A stretch of DNA of 64,000 bases from an uncultured Burkholderiales bacterium (lineage in GTDB: Bacteria > Pseudomonadota > Gammaproteobacteria > Burkholderiales > Eutrophovitaceae), in contig CATOSA010000011.1 in the NCBI GenBank assembly GCA_951812315.1, positions 29,681 to 93,680 of the forward strand. Direction: 5' to 3'. Position 1 is the first letter of the stretch, and the number at the start of each line of letters is the position of its first letter. Below are positions 46,480-55,762 of this stretch, one piece after another. Below the pieces are notes generated by a model, which saw only the letters and a program-made list of their open reading frames with translations, made no database searches and was not told the DNA's origin. A program made the position numbers and the translations under genes.

Positions 46480-47395
46480 GCGCGAAAAAAACCTGCCGCA
46501 TTCGATAGACGAAACGCTTTCGCTGCTTTCCGGTGGCAACTACGTAGCTGGGCGGCCACTCGCTACTGCGGTATTCCTTGCGCTGCGGATGGGACGGCCG
46601 CTGTTTCTCGAAGGTGAAGCCGGGGTCGGTAAAACCGAAATCGCCAAAGTACTTGCCGATACGCTGGGCAGGCGCCTGATCCGGCTGCAATGCTATGAAG
46701 GCCTTGACGTTTCATCAGCCGTTTATGAATGGAATTACTCGCGACAGATGATCGAGATCCGCCTTGCCGAAGCGAAAGGCGACAGCTCACGCAAAGCGCT
46801 CGAGAGCGACATTTTTTCCAAGCGATTTCTCATCCGCCGCCCACTGCTGCAAGCGCTCGAGCACAACGACGCGCCTCCGATACTCCTGATTGACGAACTC
46901 GATCGCAGCGACGAACCGTTCGAAGCCTATCTGCTCGAAGTGCTGGCCGACTATCAAGTCACGATCCCCGAGATCGGTACCGTGCGCGCCGAAAAACCGC
47001 CGATTGTCGTGATCACATCCAACCGCACGCGGGAAATTCATGACGCGGTGAAACGCCGCTGCCTGTATCACTGGGTTGACTACCCGGATGCCGCCGCGGA
47101 GCTGGAAATCATCAAACGCAAGGCACCGCGCGCGCAGGAGATTCTCTCGCGCGAGATCGTTGCGTTTGTGCAGAAACTGCGTCCAATGGATTTGTTCAAA
47201 CAACCCGGCGTCGCCGAAACCATCGACTGGGCGAACGCGATGGTTGAACTGGACAAAGTTTCGCTCGAGCCAGATACCGTGAACGACACGCTCGGTGCAC
47301 TGCTCAAATACCAGGATGATGTCGCCCGCGTACGCGGTAACGAAGCTGCGCGCATATTGACAGACATTCGCGCAGAGCTTGCTCACAGTCTCTGA
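46469..47395 (+). CDS. MoxR-family AAA+ ATPase (CoxD-like)
   Basis: A 308-residue AAA+ protein. Walker A GEAGVGKTE (near 51), Walker B ILLIDELDRSDE, sensor TSNRTREIHDAVKRRC. CoxD-type MoxR ATPases help insert sulfur and copper or otherwise mature the active site of the molybdenum hydroxylase. The start is a TTG overlapping the preceding subunit gene; the next in-frame candidates lie well inside the domain. Followed 47 bp later by its VWA partner. Confidence 0.92.
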   Translation: MPGKREKNLPHSIDETLSLLSGGNYVAGRPLATAVFLALRMGRPLFLEGEAGVGKTEIAKVLADTLGRRLIRLQCYEGLDVSSAVYEWNYSRQMIEIRLAEAKGDSSRKALESDIFSKRFLIRRPLLQALEHNDAPPILLIDELDRSDEPFEAYLLEVLADYQVTIPEIGTVRAEKPPIVVITSNRTREIHDAVKRRCLYHWVDYPDAAAELEIIKRKAPRAQEILSREIVAFVQKLRPMDLFKQPGVAETIDWANAMVELDKVSLEPDTVNDTLGALLKYQDDVARVRGNEAARILTDIRAELAHSL

Positions 47396-47442
47396 CCGAG
47401 AGTTTCCGTAAATATAGTTTTTCGAAGACACGGTCGCTGAAT

Positions 47443-48873
47443 ATGCACAGCAATACCCGCGGCGACAAAATTTCCGAACCGGGTTTTCTCGCGCAGAACG
47501 TTGCGCATTTCGCGCGTGCGCTGCGCCTTGCGGGCGTCCCGGTCGGCCCGGATCGCGTCCTCGACGCGCTGCGCGCGCTCGAAGCCACTGGCATCTCAAG
47601 ACGCGACGATTTCTACTGGACGCTTGCCGCATTATTTCTCAACAGTCGCGAGCATTTTGATGTCTTCGACCAGGCGTTCAACCTGTTCTGGCGCAATCGG
47701 CAACTACTCGAACAACTGCCGCCTTCATCAGACGCTCAGACAACGGAACATACCGATGAAGACGTTCCGGGCCAGGGCGTTGCCGAAGCGCTCGGACTGA
47801 CCCGCGAATCACCATTACTGGAACAGCCGGAATCGGACGATACCGGTACCGGCGCATCGCACACCGAACAATTGCGCCGCAAGGATTTCGACAGCATGAG
47901 CAGCGCAGAACTGGCGCAGGCGAAACAACTGATCGCCGGCATGCGACTGCCGATTGCACAGATTCGCACACGCCGTTTGATTCCGTCAGCGCACGGCCGC
48001 CTCATCGACATGCGCGCGACACTGCGAGCCAGTTTGCGCGGCAACGCGGACGTGATTCCACTGGCACGCCGGGCATTTCAGAAACGTCATCCGCCGCTGG
48101 TCGTGTTGTGTGACATTTCCGGATCGATGAGCCGCTACTCGCGCATGTTCCTGCATTTTCTGCATGCCGTCACCAACGACCGCGATCGTGTTCACACGTT
48201 TGTATTCGGCACGCGTCTGTCCAACATCACCCGGCACCTGCGCCACCGCGACGTTGACATCGCACTCGGCGAAGTGTCCAGGGCAGTCGACGACTGGTCG
48301 GGCGGCACCCGCATCGGCGCAACGATCGGCAAGTTCAATTTGCGTTGGTCGCGACGCGTACTTGGACAAAATGCCGTCGTATTGCTGATCAGTGACGGCC
48401 TCGACCGCGATGGCGGCGCCGGACTGGGCGAGTCAATGGAACGGCTGCGCAAGTCGTGCCGCCAACTGATCTGGCTCAATCCGCTGTTGCGTTTTGATGA
48501 GTTTGAACCACTGGCCACCGGCGTACGTATCATGCTGCCGCACGTCGACGCCTTTTTGCCCGCGCACAACGTCAACAGCATGGCCGAACTCGCTGCTGCT
48601 CTAAAGCGCGCGCACCAGGCCCCGTTCAGACCCGTATCGTCAGTGGGCGAACCCCTCATGAAAACATGCCGGCTAATTAAGCCGCGCGCTAGCCTGACAT
48701 CGGAGCCAGGCCATCCACGCTACGGCCCGAACACCACGCCTGGCAGCCAAAGCGCCAGGGCGGGAAACGCTGCCACCAGCGTGAGAACCACGACCTCCAG
48801 AGCAATGAACGGCACGACGCCCTTGTACATGTGGCCAAGCGTGAGTTCCGGCGGACTGATGCCGCGCAGATAG
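47443..48873 (+). CDS. VWA domain protein (CoxE-like)
   Basis: A 476-residue protein. The N-terminal part is FARALRLAGVPVGPDRVLDAL, a middle acidic region follows, and a von Willebrand A domain near 215-390 has a MIDAS DISGSMSRYS and ISDGLDRDG. CoxE proteins work with CoxD in maturation of the CO dehydrogenase-like complex. The family normally ends near PAHNVNSMAELAAAL (about residue 390). The extra 75 residues here are low-complexity and run antisense over the 3' end of the TRAP permease gene, so a lost stop codon is likely. Confidence 0.87.
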   Translation: MHSNTRGDKISEPGFLAQNVAHFARALRLAGVPVGPDRVLDALRALEATGISRRDDFYWTLAALFLNSREHFDVFDQAFNLFWRNRQLLEQLPPSSDAQTTEHTDEDVPGQGVAEALGLTRESPLLEQPESDDTGTGASHTEQLRRKDFDSMSSAELAQAKQLIAGMRLPIAQIRTRRLIPSAHGRLIDMRATLRASLRGNADVIPLARRAFQKRHPPLVVLCDISGSMSRYSRMFLHFLHAVTNDRDRVHTFVFGTRLSNITRHLRHRDVDIALGEVSRAVDDWSGGTRIGATIGKFNLRWSRRVLGQNAVVLLISDGLDRDGGAGLGESMERLRKSCRQLIWLNPLLRFDEFEPLATGVRIMLPHVDAFLPAHNVNSMAELAAALKRAHQAPFRPVSSVGEPLMKTCRLIKPRASLTSEPGHPRYGPNTTPGSQSARAGNAATSVRTTTSRAMNGTTPLYMWPSVSSGGLMPRR

Positions 48874-50039
48874 AAAATTGCCGGGGCCATCGGCGGAGTC
48901 AGATAACTGGTCTGGATGATGATCAGGAACATGATGCAAAACCAGACGACGTCGACGCCCATGGGCCGCAACAGCTCGACAGCGATCGGAATGATGACCA
49001 GGACGATTGAAATCAGGTCGAGCACAAAGCCGGCAACGAATGCCAGTGCAAGCATGCTCAACATGATTGTCCATGGCGAAAGATCGGAACCGGCGAGCAT
49101 ATCCTGCACCGCACTGATGCCGCCAAGTGCGACGAACGTGCCGGAGAACATGGTGCCGCCAAGCAAAATGAACAGGATCATTGCAGTCACCTGCAGCGTC
49201 TTGACCATCGCTTCGTGCAGCACCTTGATCGAAAACCTGCCGTAGGTAGCAGTCAGCAATGCAGTGCCGAAAGCGCCTACGGCGGCCGCCTCGGTCGGTG
49301 TCGCCCAGCCGAGCATGATCGTACCGAGCACTGCGAAGATCAGGATTAGCGGGGGCACCAGCGCGGTCGCGGTGAGCCACAGTTTTTTACCAAGTGGCGG
49401 TTCGTTTTCGTCGCGGGGAATACGCGGGCCATCCTGTGGCCGAAGAGTGCACCGGACAAATATGTAAATAATGAACAGGCCTGCGAGCATCAGACCGGGA
49501 AACAGCATGCCAACGAACAGGTCACCCACCGAAACATCCGCCACCGGCGCCAGGATAATGACAACAACCGAAGGCGGGATTATCGTACCGAGCGAACCGC
49601 CCGCGCAGATCGTTCCGGAAATCAGGCCCTTGTCGTAAGCGTATTTCAACATCACGGGTATCGCCAGGAGTCCGACGACGGACTCGGTCGCGCCGACAAC
49701 ACCGCTGGCCGCAGCGAAGACGACGCACAGCACGACGGTGCCAATGGCGAGGCCGCCCGGCAAGCGCCGCGTCCAGAGATGAATGGCCTCGAATAATCTC
49801 ACTGCAATACCGGAGCGCTCCAGCATCGAGCCCATGAAGATGAATAAGGGCACCGCGGCAAGCACATAGTAGGAAGCTACGTCATCGACTTTGGATACGA
49901 GCTGGTGCACGAGGGCATCGCCGAAGCGTATATAACCGAAAATCACGGCGACGCCCATCAGCGAGAATGCCACCGGAAAACCCAGAAAGATGGCGAGCAT
50001 CAAAGCCGGAAACATCAGCAACCCGATTTCGATACTCAT
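48720..50039 (-). CDS. TRAP transporter large permease, DctM/FcbT3 type
   Basis: A 439-residue integral membrane protein with about 12-13 helices, the ion-coupled solute channel of a tripartite ATP-independent transporter. FLGFPVAFSLMGVAVIFG at the N-terminus, GVVGATESVVGLLAIPVML, GGSLGTIIPPSVVVIILAPVADVSVGDLF and LTPPMAPAIFYLRGI are typical. Overlaps the small permease gene by four bases (ATGA). Its last codons are overlapped by the CoxE-like gene on the other strand. Confidence 0.95.
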   Translation of the reverse strand: MSIEIGLLMFPALMLAIFLGFPVAFSLMGVAVIFGYIRFGDALVHQLVSKVDDVASYYVLAAVPLFIFMGSMLERSGIAVRLFEAIHLWTRRLPGGLAIGTVVLCVVFAAASGVVGATESVVGLLAIPVMLKYAYDKGLISGTICAGGSLGTIIPPSVVVIILAPVADVSVGDLFVGMLFPGLMLAGLFIIYIFVRCTLRPQDGPRIPRDENEPPLGKKLWLTATALVPPLILIFAVLGTIMLGWATPTEAAAVGAFGTALLTATYGRFSIKVLHEAMVKTLQVTAMILFILLGGTMFSGTFVALGGISAVQDMLAGSDLSPWTIMLSMLALAFVAGFVLDLISIVLVIIPIAVELLRPMGVDVVWFCIMFLIIIQTSYLTPPMAPAIFYLRGISPPELTLGHMYKGVVPFIALEVVVLTLVAAFPALALWLPGVVFGP

Positions 50040-50581
50040 GCTTCTGACCTGTCGGTTCCGGACCCGGTGCCGCTTGCGGCCGGCGACTCGCCCATCAGAA
50101 TCAATACGCCTTTAAGCACTTCGGCGACGACTTGCAGCGTGAATACAAAGAAGCCGATCACCCATGCGGTACGAAACGGCCACACCACCGGGTTCCAGGC
50201 TGATTCACCGCTAACTTCGCCATAGTCATATGCTTCCACAGCATACTCATAAAGCCCGTAATCGAGCCAAAGCAAGCCGGGCAACAGCAGCAAGACGTAT
50301 CCGGTGACATCGACGAGTGCGCGCTTCTTTTGTGAAAGTTGCCCGTATATAAAATCGACCCTGATATGAGCGCCCTGCTTCAGGCAATAGGCAATGCCGA
50401 ACATGTAGCTCGAGCCGGCCAGCATGTAGCCCAGTTCATAAGCCCAATACGTTGGCGCGTTGAACATATGGCGGGCCACCACCTCGTACACCATGGACAG
50501 AACGAGCGGGACCATGACCCAGGCGCCGACGTTGCCCACGGCGGAGCTGAGCGACTCGATGGCCCTGATTACAAACTTCAT
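50036..50581 (-). CDS. TRAP transporter small permease, DctQ/FcbT2 type
   Basis: A 181-residue four-helix membrane protein. MVPLVLSMVYEVVARHMFNAPTYWAYELGYMLAGSSYMFGIAYCLKQ-type sequence is typical of DctQ (residues about 20-70). It partners the large permease gene, overlapping by ATGA, and the binding protein gene lies 67 bp upstream. Confidence 0.93.
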   Translation of the reverse strand: MKFVIRAIESLSSAVGNVGAWVMVPLVLSMVYEVVARHMFNAPTYWAYELGYMLAGSSYMFGIAYCLKQGAHIRVDFIYGQLSQKKRALVDVTGYVLLLLPGLLWLDYGLYEYAVEAYDYGEVSGESAWNPVVWPFRTAWVIGFFVFTLQVVAEVLKGVLILMGESPAASGTGSGTDRSEA

Positions 50582-50648
50582 TGGGCCATCTGGTTTGAAG
50601 CGCGCGGCAGATGCGCCACCGCTAATCCATAACGCGAGTTAGCCGACA

Positions 50649-51680
50649 CTAGCGATACCGCGCGGAGTTGGCGAACATCTTGGCGTATGCCTGCTGATGT
50701 TTCCATACCCTGGCGAACCACTTGTTTTTCGCGGCCTGTTTGGCAGTCCATTGGGCCGTCGCCTTGTCCGCAGCGGCGATAAATTCCGTGTCCAGATCAA
50801 CCACGACGTTGCTTTGCAGGTACTCCTCAAACACCGGGGCGTCGTTGTGATTGATGGTCAGCATCGCATCAACCGCTGTCGCGATACCGGCGTCGACCAT
50901 GATTTTCTTGTCGCGGTCGGAGAGTTTGTTCCAGACCTTCTTGTTGACGACGCATTCCTGAAACGCGGCTGGCTGGTGTATGCCGGGAACGATGATGTAC
51001 TTCGCCGCCTTGTAGAAACCGCCGGACTTGTTCATCCACGGCGTGCCCCATTCGATCGCGTCGACCACTTTGCGCTCGAGCGCCGGATAAACCTCCGAGC
51101 CGGCCAGGATGACAGTCGACGCACCGAGTGACTGCGCAATCTCTGCCCAGGCACCGGATGTACGAACTTTCATGCCCTTGAAGTCGTCCAGGGTCTGCAC
51201 CTTTTTGTGACTGTGCATGAAAATCTCACGGGTGATCGAGCCGCAAATAAAACTGGCGACACCAAATTTTTCCACGCGCCACTCCATCAACAGTTCGCTG
51301 CCGCCGCCCTTGGTGTACCAGAGCATGAACACATCAAGGGGCGGGCTGCCGGCATAGCCGCCGAACAACACGCCGGTTCGATCAATACCCCAATCGTAGC
51401 CGGCCCAGTTGTGGCCGACATCTGCCACACCCTTGCGCACCGCATTTGTGACTTTGAGCGCCTTGCCAAGCGTGCCGCCCGGAAAAACCTCGACCTTGAT
51501 CGCACCATTGGAGTTGAACTCGACCCGCTTTGCCCAACCCTTGGCTGACATTTCCAGAAGTGGCCCGCCGCCCCATGCAGTCGCCATACTCAATTTCTGT
51601 TCGGCCTGCACAACCAGCGGCGCCAACGACAGGCTTGCGATCGCCGCACCAGCGAGTAACGCTGTGAGTCGCTTGTTCAT
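50649..51680 (-). CDS. TRAP transporter substrate-binding protein, DctP/FcbT1 type
   Basis: A 343-residue periplasmic binding protein. Signal peptide residues 1-26 (LTALLAGAAIASLSLAPLVVQA). The family pattern shows FPGGTLGKALKVTNAVRKGVADVGH, KGMKVRTSG, GSEVYPALERKVVDAIEWGTPW. It belongs to the mannitol/chloroaromatic group, in which FcbT carries 4-chlorobenzoate, so an aromatic or other carboxylate ligand is plausible. First gene of the TRAP operon. Confidence 0.93.
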   Translation of the reverse strand: MNKRLTALLAGAAIASLSLAPLVVQAEQKLSMATAWGGGPLLEMSAKGWAKRVEFNSNGAIKVEVFPGGTLGKALKVTNAVRKGVADVGHNWAGYDWGIDRTGVLFGGYAGSPPLDVFMLWYTKGGGSELLMEWRVEKFGVASFICGSITREIFMHSHKKVQTLDDFKGMKVRTSGAWAEIAQSLGASTVILAGSEVYPALERKVVDAIEWGTPWMNKSGGFYKAAKYIIVPGIHQPAAFQECVVNKKVWNKLSDRDKKIMVDAGIATAVDAMLTINHNDAPVFEEYLQSNVVVDLDTEFIAAADKATAQWTAKQAAKNKWFARVWKHQQAYAKMFANSARYR

Positions 51681-51903
51681 GTTCAGTCTCCCCCGTTTAT
51701 GGTCTGCGCGGCACTTATCATGGTGCCGGGATTGTCATTGTTTTCTCCACTATATATAACGGCTAACATCTGTTCTTGGCCATGCGTGTTGTCGGCGACA
51801 GTTGCGGATCAATGACTCTCCGGCGAGGATTCCCGTACGGCACCAGCACGCGAATCCCGATTTCTCATCGACGCTCAGCGCACGCGTTCAGGATCTGTCA
51901 CTT

Positions 51904-52365
51904 TTACAAAGACATGACCTCAAACGGAACGACCGAATCGGTCATCCAGCTTCCCTCGTACTCATTACCGTGCTGTCGAGAAAGCGTGAAGCGATAGCCC
52001 AGATGCACGCCGTTTCTTGCCGTCAGGATTACATCTACCCTGGCGATATCACCTTCGATCATCAAGTTCTCGAAATTTGCGCCACGATGATTGATCATGG
52101 GCGCGTACATTGGGTGGCGCACCATTGCCGCGAAGCGCTCGATCGGACCGGTCACGCGCCTGTTCGCTGGTGACGCGAAACTGAACGTCACCTCGATACC
52201 CCTGTCTTCGTAAGGCTTATCGTTATTGCGCAGTGCTTCGACCTGAATACTGACGACATCCCGGGGAGACAACGAAGGATCTGGACTGGCCTGCGCTAGT
52301 TGGTCGGCAGCCGCCGGGGAAACCAGCGCGACCGCCAATGCTGTGGTGCATACGAGTTTATTCAT
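51904..52365 (-). CDS. Secreted DUF4864 domain protein
   Basis: About 153 residues from the ATG at 52365 (MNKLVCTTALAVALVSPAAA), a signal peptide; an upstream start at 52425 adds 20 residues without benefit. The DUF4864-type part is LSPRDVVSIQVEALRNND, IEVTFSFASPANRRVTGPIERFAAMVRHPMY, and a C-terminal GYRFTLSRQHGNEYEGSWMTDSV. NTF2-like fold expected; function unknown. Confidence 0.85.
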   Translation of the reverse strand: MNKLVCTTALAVALVSPAAADQLAQASPDPSLSPRDVVSIQVEALRNNDKPYEDRGIEVTFSFASPANRRVTGPIERFAAMVRHPMYAPMINHRGANFENLMIEGDIARVDVILTARNGVHLGYRFTLSRQHGNEYEGSWMTDSVVPFEVMSL

Positions 52366-52590
52366 GTTTGTGTCCACGAAAGAATTCGTTGTGAAAACAC
52401 GCCGGGCGAAAGACACTCTGATCAACTGGCAATCCTGGCCTATCAGAAGGTTAATTCAAACACGTTTTGATCGGGCCTCGGAAGCGTGCGGATCGATCGG
52501 CCCGGAATGCGCGTCACGGCCTGTGTCCGCACGGTAGAAAGATCGCATCGTGCAAATTGCGATCGTGCATATAAATGGCAGGTCCGGTCG

Positions 52591-53028
52591 TCAGGCAACG
52601 ACCTCCCATTCCCTGACCGCGCCGTCTACAATCCTGAACAGAGGATGCGGCTCGGCGCACACGGTGCCTGCGGACAGACGCACGAACGCCTGGTGATCGC
52701 GCGCTTCGAGCTTGCGAAGAAGATGTGTCCATTCATAGTCCAGCTGGCCGCGAGTTTCTTCGATGCAATCGATCCGAACAAATTTGCCCGGAATCTTCGA
52801 AGCATCAAATCGATAACCGCGATTCAATGATTCCTTGTGCACAATCCGCAAATATTCACTGATGGCGGTGACAGGCTGCTCGTGCTCGCGAAACCGGATG
52901 AGCTGCGGGTGTCTTCGATACCCTTTGGTTTTTCCTTCCAGCACGGCCTTGGCGAGTAGGGCTTCGCGCCACAATGCAACGAGACCTTTTGCGTCGAGAA
53001 ACTTCGGATGGACGGTCCATATTCTCAT
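52591..53028 (-). CDS. Pyrimidine dimer DNA glycosylase/endonuclease V family protein
   Basis: A 145-residue protein. The N-terminus MRIWTVHPKFLDAKGLVALWREALLAKAVLEGKTKGY, then HPQLIRFRE and EYLRIVHKESLNRGYRFD, matches the bacterial Pyr_excise family related to T4 endonuclease V. T4 DenV uses an N-terminal Thr for catalysis and excises UV-induced dimers; here the N-terminus is MRIW, so activity is not certain. Stands alone. Confidence 0.85.
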   Translation of the reverse strand: MRIWTVHPKFLDAKGLVALWREALLAKAVLEGKTKGYRRHPQLIRFREHEQPVTAISEYLRIVHKESLNRGYRFDASKIPGKFVRIDCIEETRGQLDYEWTHLLRKLEARDHQAFVRLSAGTVCAEPHPLFRIVDGAVREWEVVA

Positions 53029-53182
53029 TGTGTTGCACCGGGCAAATACGCTGGCACAGTACGCACGACGCCCGGCTCAGCCAATTCTTTTGCGCTCAGA
53101 ATACTCTGGAAATCAGCAGACACCAGACACGGTATCAGGTTTCGCAACCGCTACCACTTGAAGCGGCAGAACCGTGAATCAG

Positions 53183-53593
53183 TCAGTTCGCTTTACTGGA
53201 TTTCTGCTTGAGCCAGGCGCGCACCGAATTGGCCAGACCCTGTGTATTCCGGCCAAGAAACGGCAGCTTCAACCAGGTTCCGTCGCCGCGCCGGATCGAA
53301 AGCACGTCCCCTTCCCAGGTCACGCCTTGAATGTCATTCTTCGGGATTCGCTTTGTCACGAAACCGGATCGACACAGCAGTTCATCCGCATCGAGACGCA
53401 GATACGCTGTTGCCGTTTCGAACAGGACAATGACACCGGCGACGCTCATTGCAACAAGGAACGCCCGGATCCACCACGCTTCTCCGCCAAAAACAGGAAG
53501 CAGAAGCAAAAGCGGAATTGCAGTTGAAGCCAGACAGAGCACATACATCCAGCCGGCTGAATTGAAACAGGTCCTTGTCATAGAAGTTGTCAT
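53183..53593 (-). CDS. Membrane protein with a C-terminal PH-like domain
   Basis: A 136-residue protein. Two hydrophobic segments (about 14-36 and 42-60; WMYVLCLASTAIPLLLLLPVFGG and FLVAMSVAGVIVLF) precede a soluble beta-rich part: YLRLDADELLCRSGFVTKRIPKNDIQGVTW, VLSIRRGDGTWLKLPFLG. This matches bacterial PH-domain membrane proteins in general shape. Function unknown. Confidence 0.7.
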   Translation of the reverse strand: MTTSMTRTCFNSAGWMYVLCLASTAIPLLLLLPVFGGEAWWIRAFLVAMSVAGVIVLFETATAYLRLDADELLCRSGFVTKRIPKNDIQGVTWEGDVLSIRRGDGTWLKLPFLGRNTQGLANSVRAWLKQKSSKAN

Positions 53594-53801
53594 GCGGCGG
53601 CAAAGTACGTGTTATCAGTCAATTCCGGGCTTTTACTACTGCTACATGCTGATCTCGCCATCACTGAGCTTCCAGCCACCTTCGTCAATCATGCGCGCAA
53701 GCTGCTCTTCCGGAGCGCGTGTCTGATTTCCACAGACGTCTTTATGCGCGTGTTCGCGCGCACACTCTCGCAGGCACAGCACTGCAATGTCTCACGAGTA
53801 T

Positions 53802-54113
53802 TTACACCTGCTCCACGAACACCGCCCGTACGACATCCGTCAATGCTCTGGCTTTGTGGCGATGTTCAGCGCCAGCGGGAATCATTACGCCGTCGCCTTC
53901 AACAAATATCTGCGTACTTTCAGCAAACTCGATCTCGAAACGCCCATCGAGAATCTGGCCGAAGTGACCGACCTCGCACCAGTGCGGCGCCATTTCCGCG
54001 TAATACTCCACTAACCTGAGCTTCGTCTCCCCTTGTATGACGATCTTGTGCCGTACGCCCGGCATTGGCGACGCCCAATCAACGTCAGCGAATGTAACTT
54101 TGTACTGCGTCAT
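53802..54113 (-). CDS. Cupin-domain protein
   Basis: A 103-residue single-domain cupin. Motif 1 region is HWCEVGHFGQILDGRFEIEF and motif 2 GDGVMIPAGAEHRHKARAL; possible metal-binding His and Glu residues lie in HW.E.GH and EHRHK. No substrate can be deduced. It is coded 159 bp downstream of the broken RraA-like gene, same strand. Confidence 0.82.
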   Translation of the reverse strand: MTQYKVTFADVDWASPMPGVRHKIVIQGETKLRLVEYYAEMAPHWCEVGHFGQILDGRFEIEFAESTQIFVEGDGVMIPAGAEHRHKARALTDVVRAVFVEQV

Positions 54114-54272
54114 TTATCTGTTTCGGGAAAATCCGGTTCCGGATCGCCTTGCAGTTGCAATGAGACACGCGACTCTTTCGACAACGACGCGGCCACTGGA
54201 AATAAAACTTAAGCATGTGCCATGCGTTCAGTTTGCGCGTTCGACACCCAAAGCAATTCAACGCCAGCCGCG

Positions 54273-54951
54273 TCACTGCTCCGAACTTCCGCTCTTGCGT
54301 ATCGCAGCTGGATCTTCTCGCCGGATTGTCTCCAGATACGACTGGTCATCCTTCTCGATTTTGACGGCCTCGTCGAGGACCCAGCCTACCGCTTGGGCAG
54401 GAATAATGACGGTGCCTGACTTCGTCCGCGTACACATAATCGCCGGGAACAACCGTAACCCCGGAGACTTCGACAGGACGCTGAACAGCCATCGGCACCA
54501 CCGAATCGCCGCCCCACCGCGTTGTCCGACCACTGCAGAAGGTGACAAAGTCGTAACCGGCCAACTCCTGAAAGTCGCGCAACCGTCCATCCGTAAGAAC
54601 GCCTGCCATACCCAGATTCTGCAGACGCGATAGTTTTGTCCCGCCACCCACCGAAGTATCACGATACCCGCCGCTGGAAATAACCAGCACCTTGCCACCT
54701 GCAGGCATTGCCTCCATCGCAAGGTAGAAAAAACGCGCAAAGTTGTACTGACCCGGGTCTTTCAAGTCAGAGCGTACCGGAAGGTATTGCATCGTCACCG
54801 CCTTGCCGAAAAGCCGCCGCTGCGGCATGGGCGATACAAGGTCAAGGACATGCGCGCGATGCGAGAAACGGCGGCCCATGGCATCTGTCAGAGAGGCGCT
54901 GTTTACCATCTCGAGCCGCTTATCCGTACCGGTGACAAAATCGTCGCTCAT
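54273..54951 (-). pseudogene. RraA-like protein (HMG aldolase/oxaloacetate decarboxylase type), C-terminal frameshift
   Basis: The first frame (54951 to about 54425) codes VNSASLTDAMGRRFSHRAHV, GGKVLVISSGGYRDTSVGGG, AGVLTDGRLRDFQEL and VVPGDYVYADE. The expected continuation SGTVIIPAQAVGWVLDEAVKI lies in another frame ending at 54273. One extra base near 54421-54423 (GAAGTC) explains the shift. RraA-like enzymes include 4-hydroxy-4-methyl-2-oxoglutarate aldolases of aromatic degradation; G..RD is the active-site pattern, and it is present. The uncorrected frame stops at 54346 with an unrelated tail. Confidence 0.8.
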
Positions 54952-55117
54952 TGTCTGAACCTCCTCCTCGTGCTTGCGGCCCTGCGAAGAAATCGACTGA
55001 TCAAGGCCTTGGGATTACAGGATAACAGTGCCTATGTTCCGGCCATAATTCCGAGCAGATATACAGATGTGTGAAACAAGCCGGTCTGAAGCTCCGCAAG
55101 GGCCGCATGCAAGCCAA

Positions 55118-55417
55118 CTACGCATTCGCACTCAACCATGGCAGCACCACCGGCAGCATATCGTCAGGGTGCTCACGATTGATGTTGTGACCAGCGCCTG
55201 AATACCCGTGGCCCCGCTGATCCATCGTGATCACCCGATAGTTCTTGACCAGCTCCTTGATCACGCGCACGAATCCATCACGGCGACTCGTAACGCCGTG
55301 AAGCAGCAAGAGAGTCGGCCCATTGTCGGGACCCACCGAATATCCGATCTCCACTTCACCAGTGTCGATCGTGTGATCAGTAAATCCGTTTATCAACAGG
55401 GGCATTCGCTTAAACAC
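55118..55417 (-). pseudogene. Alpha/beta hydrolase with internal in-frame deletion
   Basis: 99 codons. The N-terminal third (PTLLLLHGVTSRRDGF, then YRVITMDQRGHGYSG) runs directly into the family's C-terminal end (GAGHNINREHPDDMLPVVLPWL). Some 150 residues, including the nucleophile elbow GxSxG and the catalytic acid, are missing, while the catalytic His (GAGH) is kept. The frame is intact, so a short inactive protein could be made. Confidence 0.75.
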
Positions 55418-55762
55418 TCCATCGGATGTGATGTAGAAGAATATCCTTCGTCCGGCACTCTACTCCCACAGGCACCTGACAAACTCCAACAGCCACCTGG
55501 TCTGAAGATTTTGTGCCGGGTGCTTTTTAAGGCGGACCGCGCTCGAATTCGCTCAGCGTGCAAAGGTGTGAACAGGCAGCATTTTTTTGCCCGCGGCCAA
55601 CAGGGGACGATCCCGGCAACACGGTTGCAGTCGACAGCAGACGGGCACCATTCAGCGCGTCAAATCCCACCTGTCAGCGACACTACCAATCCCGAAATCA
55701 CAGGCGACGGGTTTGTGCACACGCCACCCCGGTTGGGCCGCGCGACAAGTATCAGCTTCCTG
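55418..55762. other. 345-bp intergenic region
   Basis: Between the 3' end of the aldolase gene and the hydrolase remnant on the same strand. No gene or clear terminator seen. It may hold the promoter for the remnant. Confidence 0.5.
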
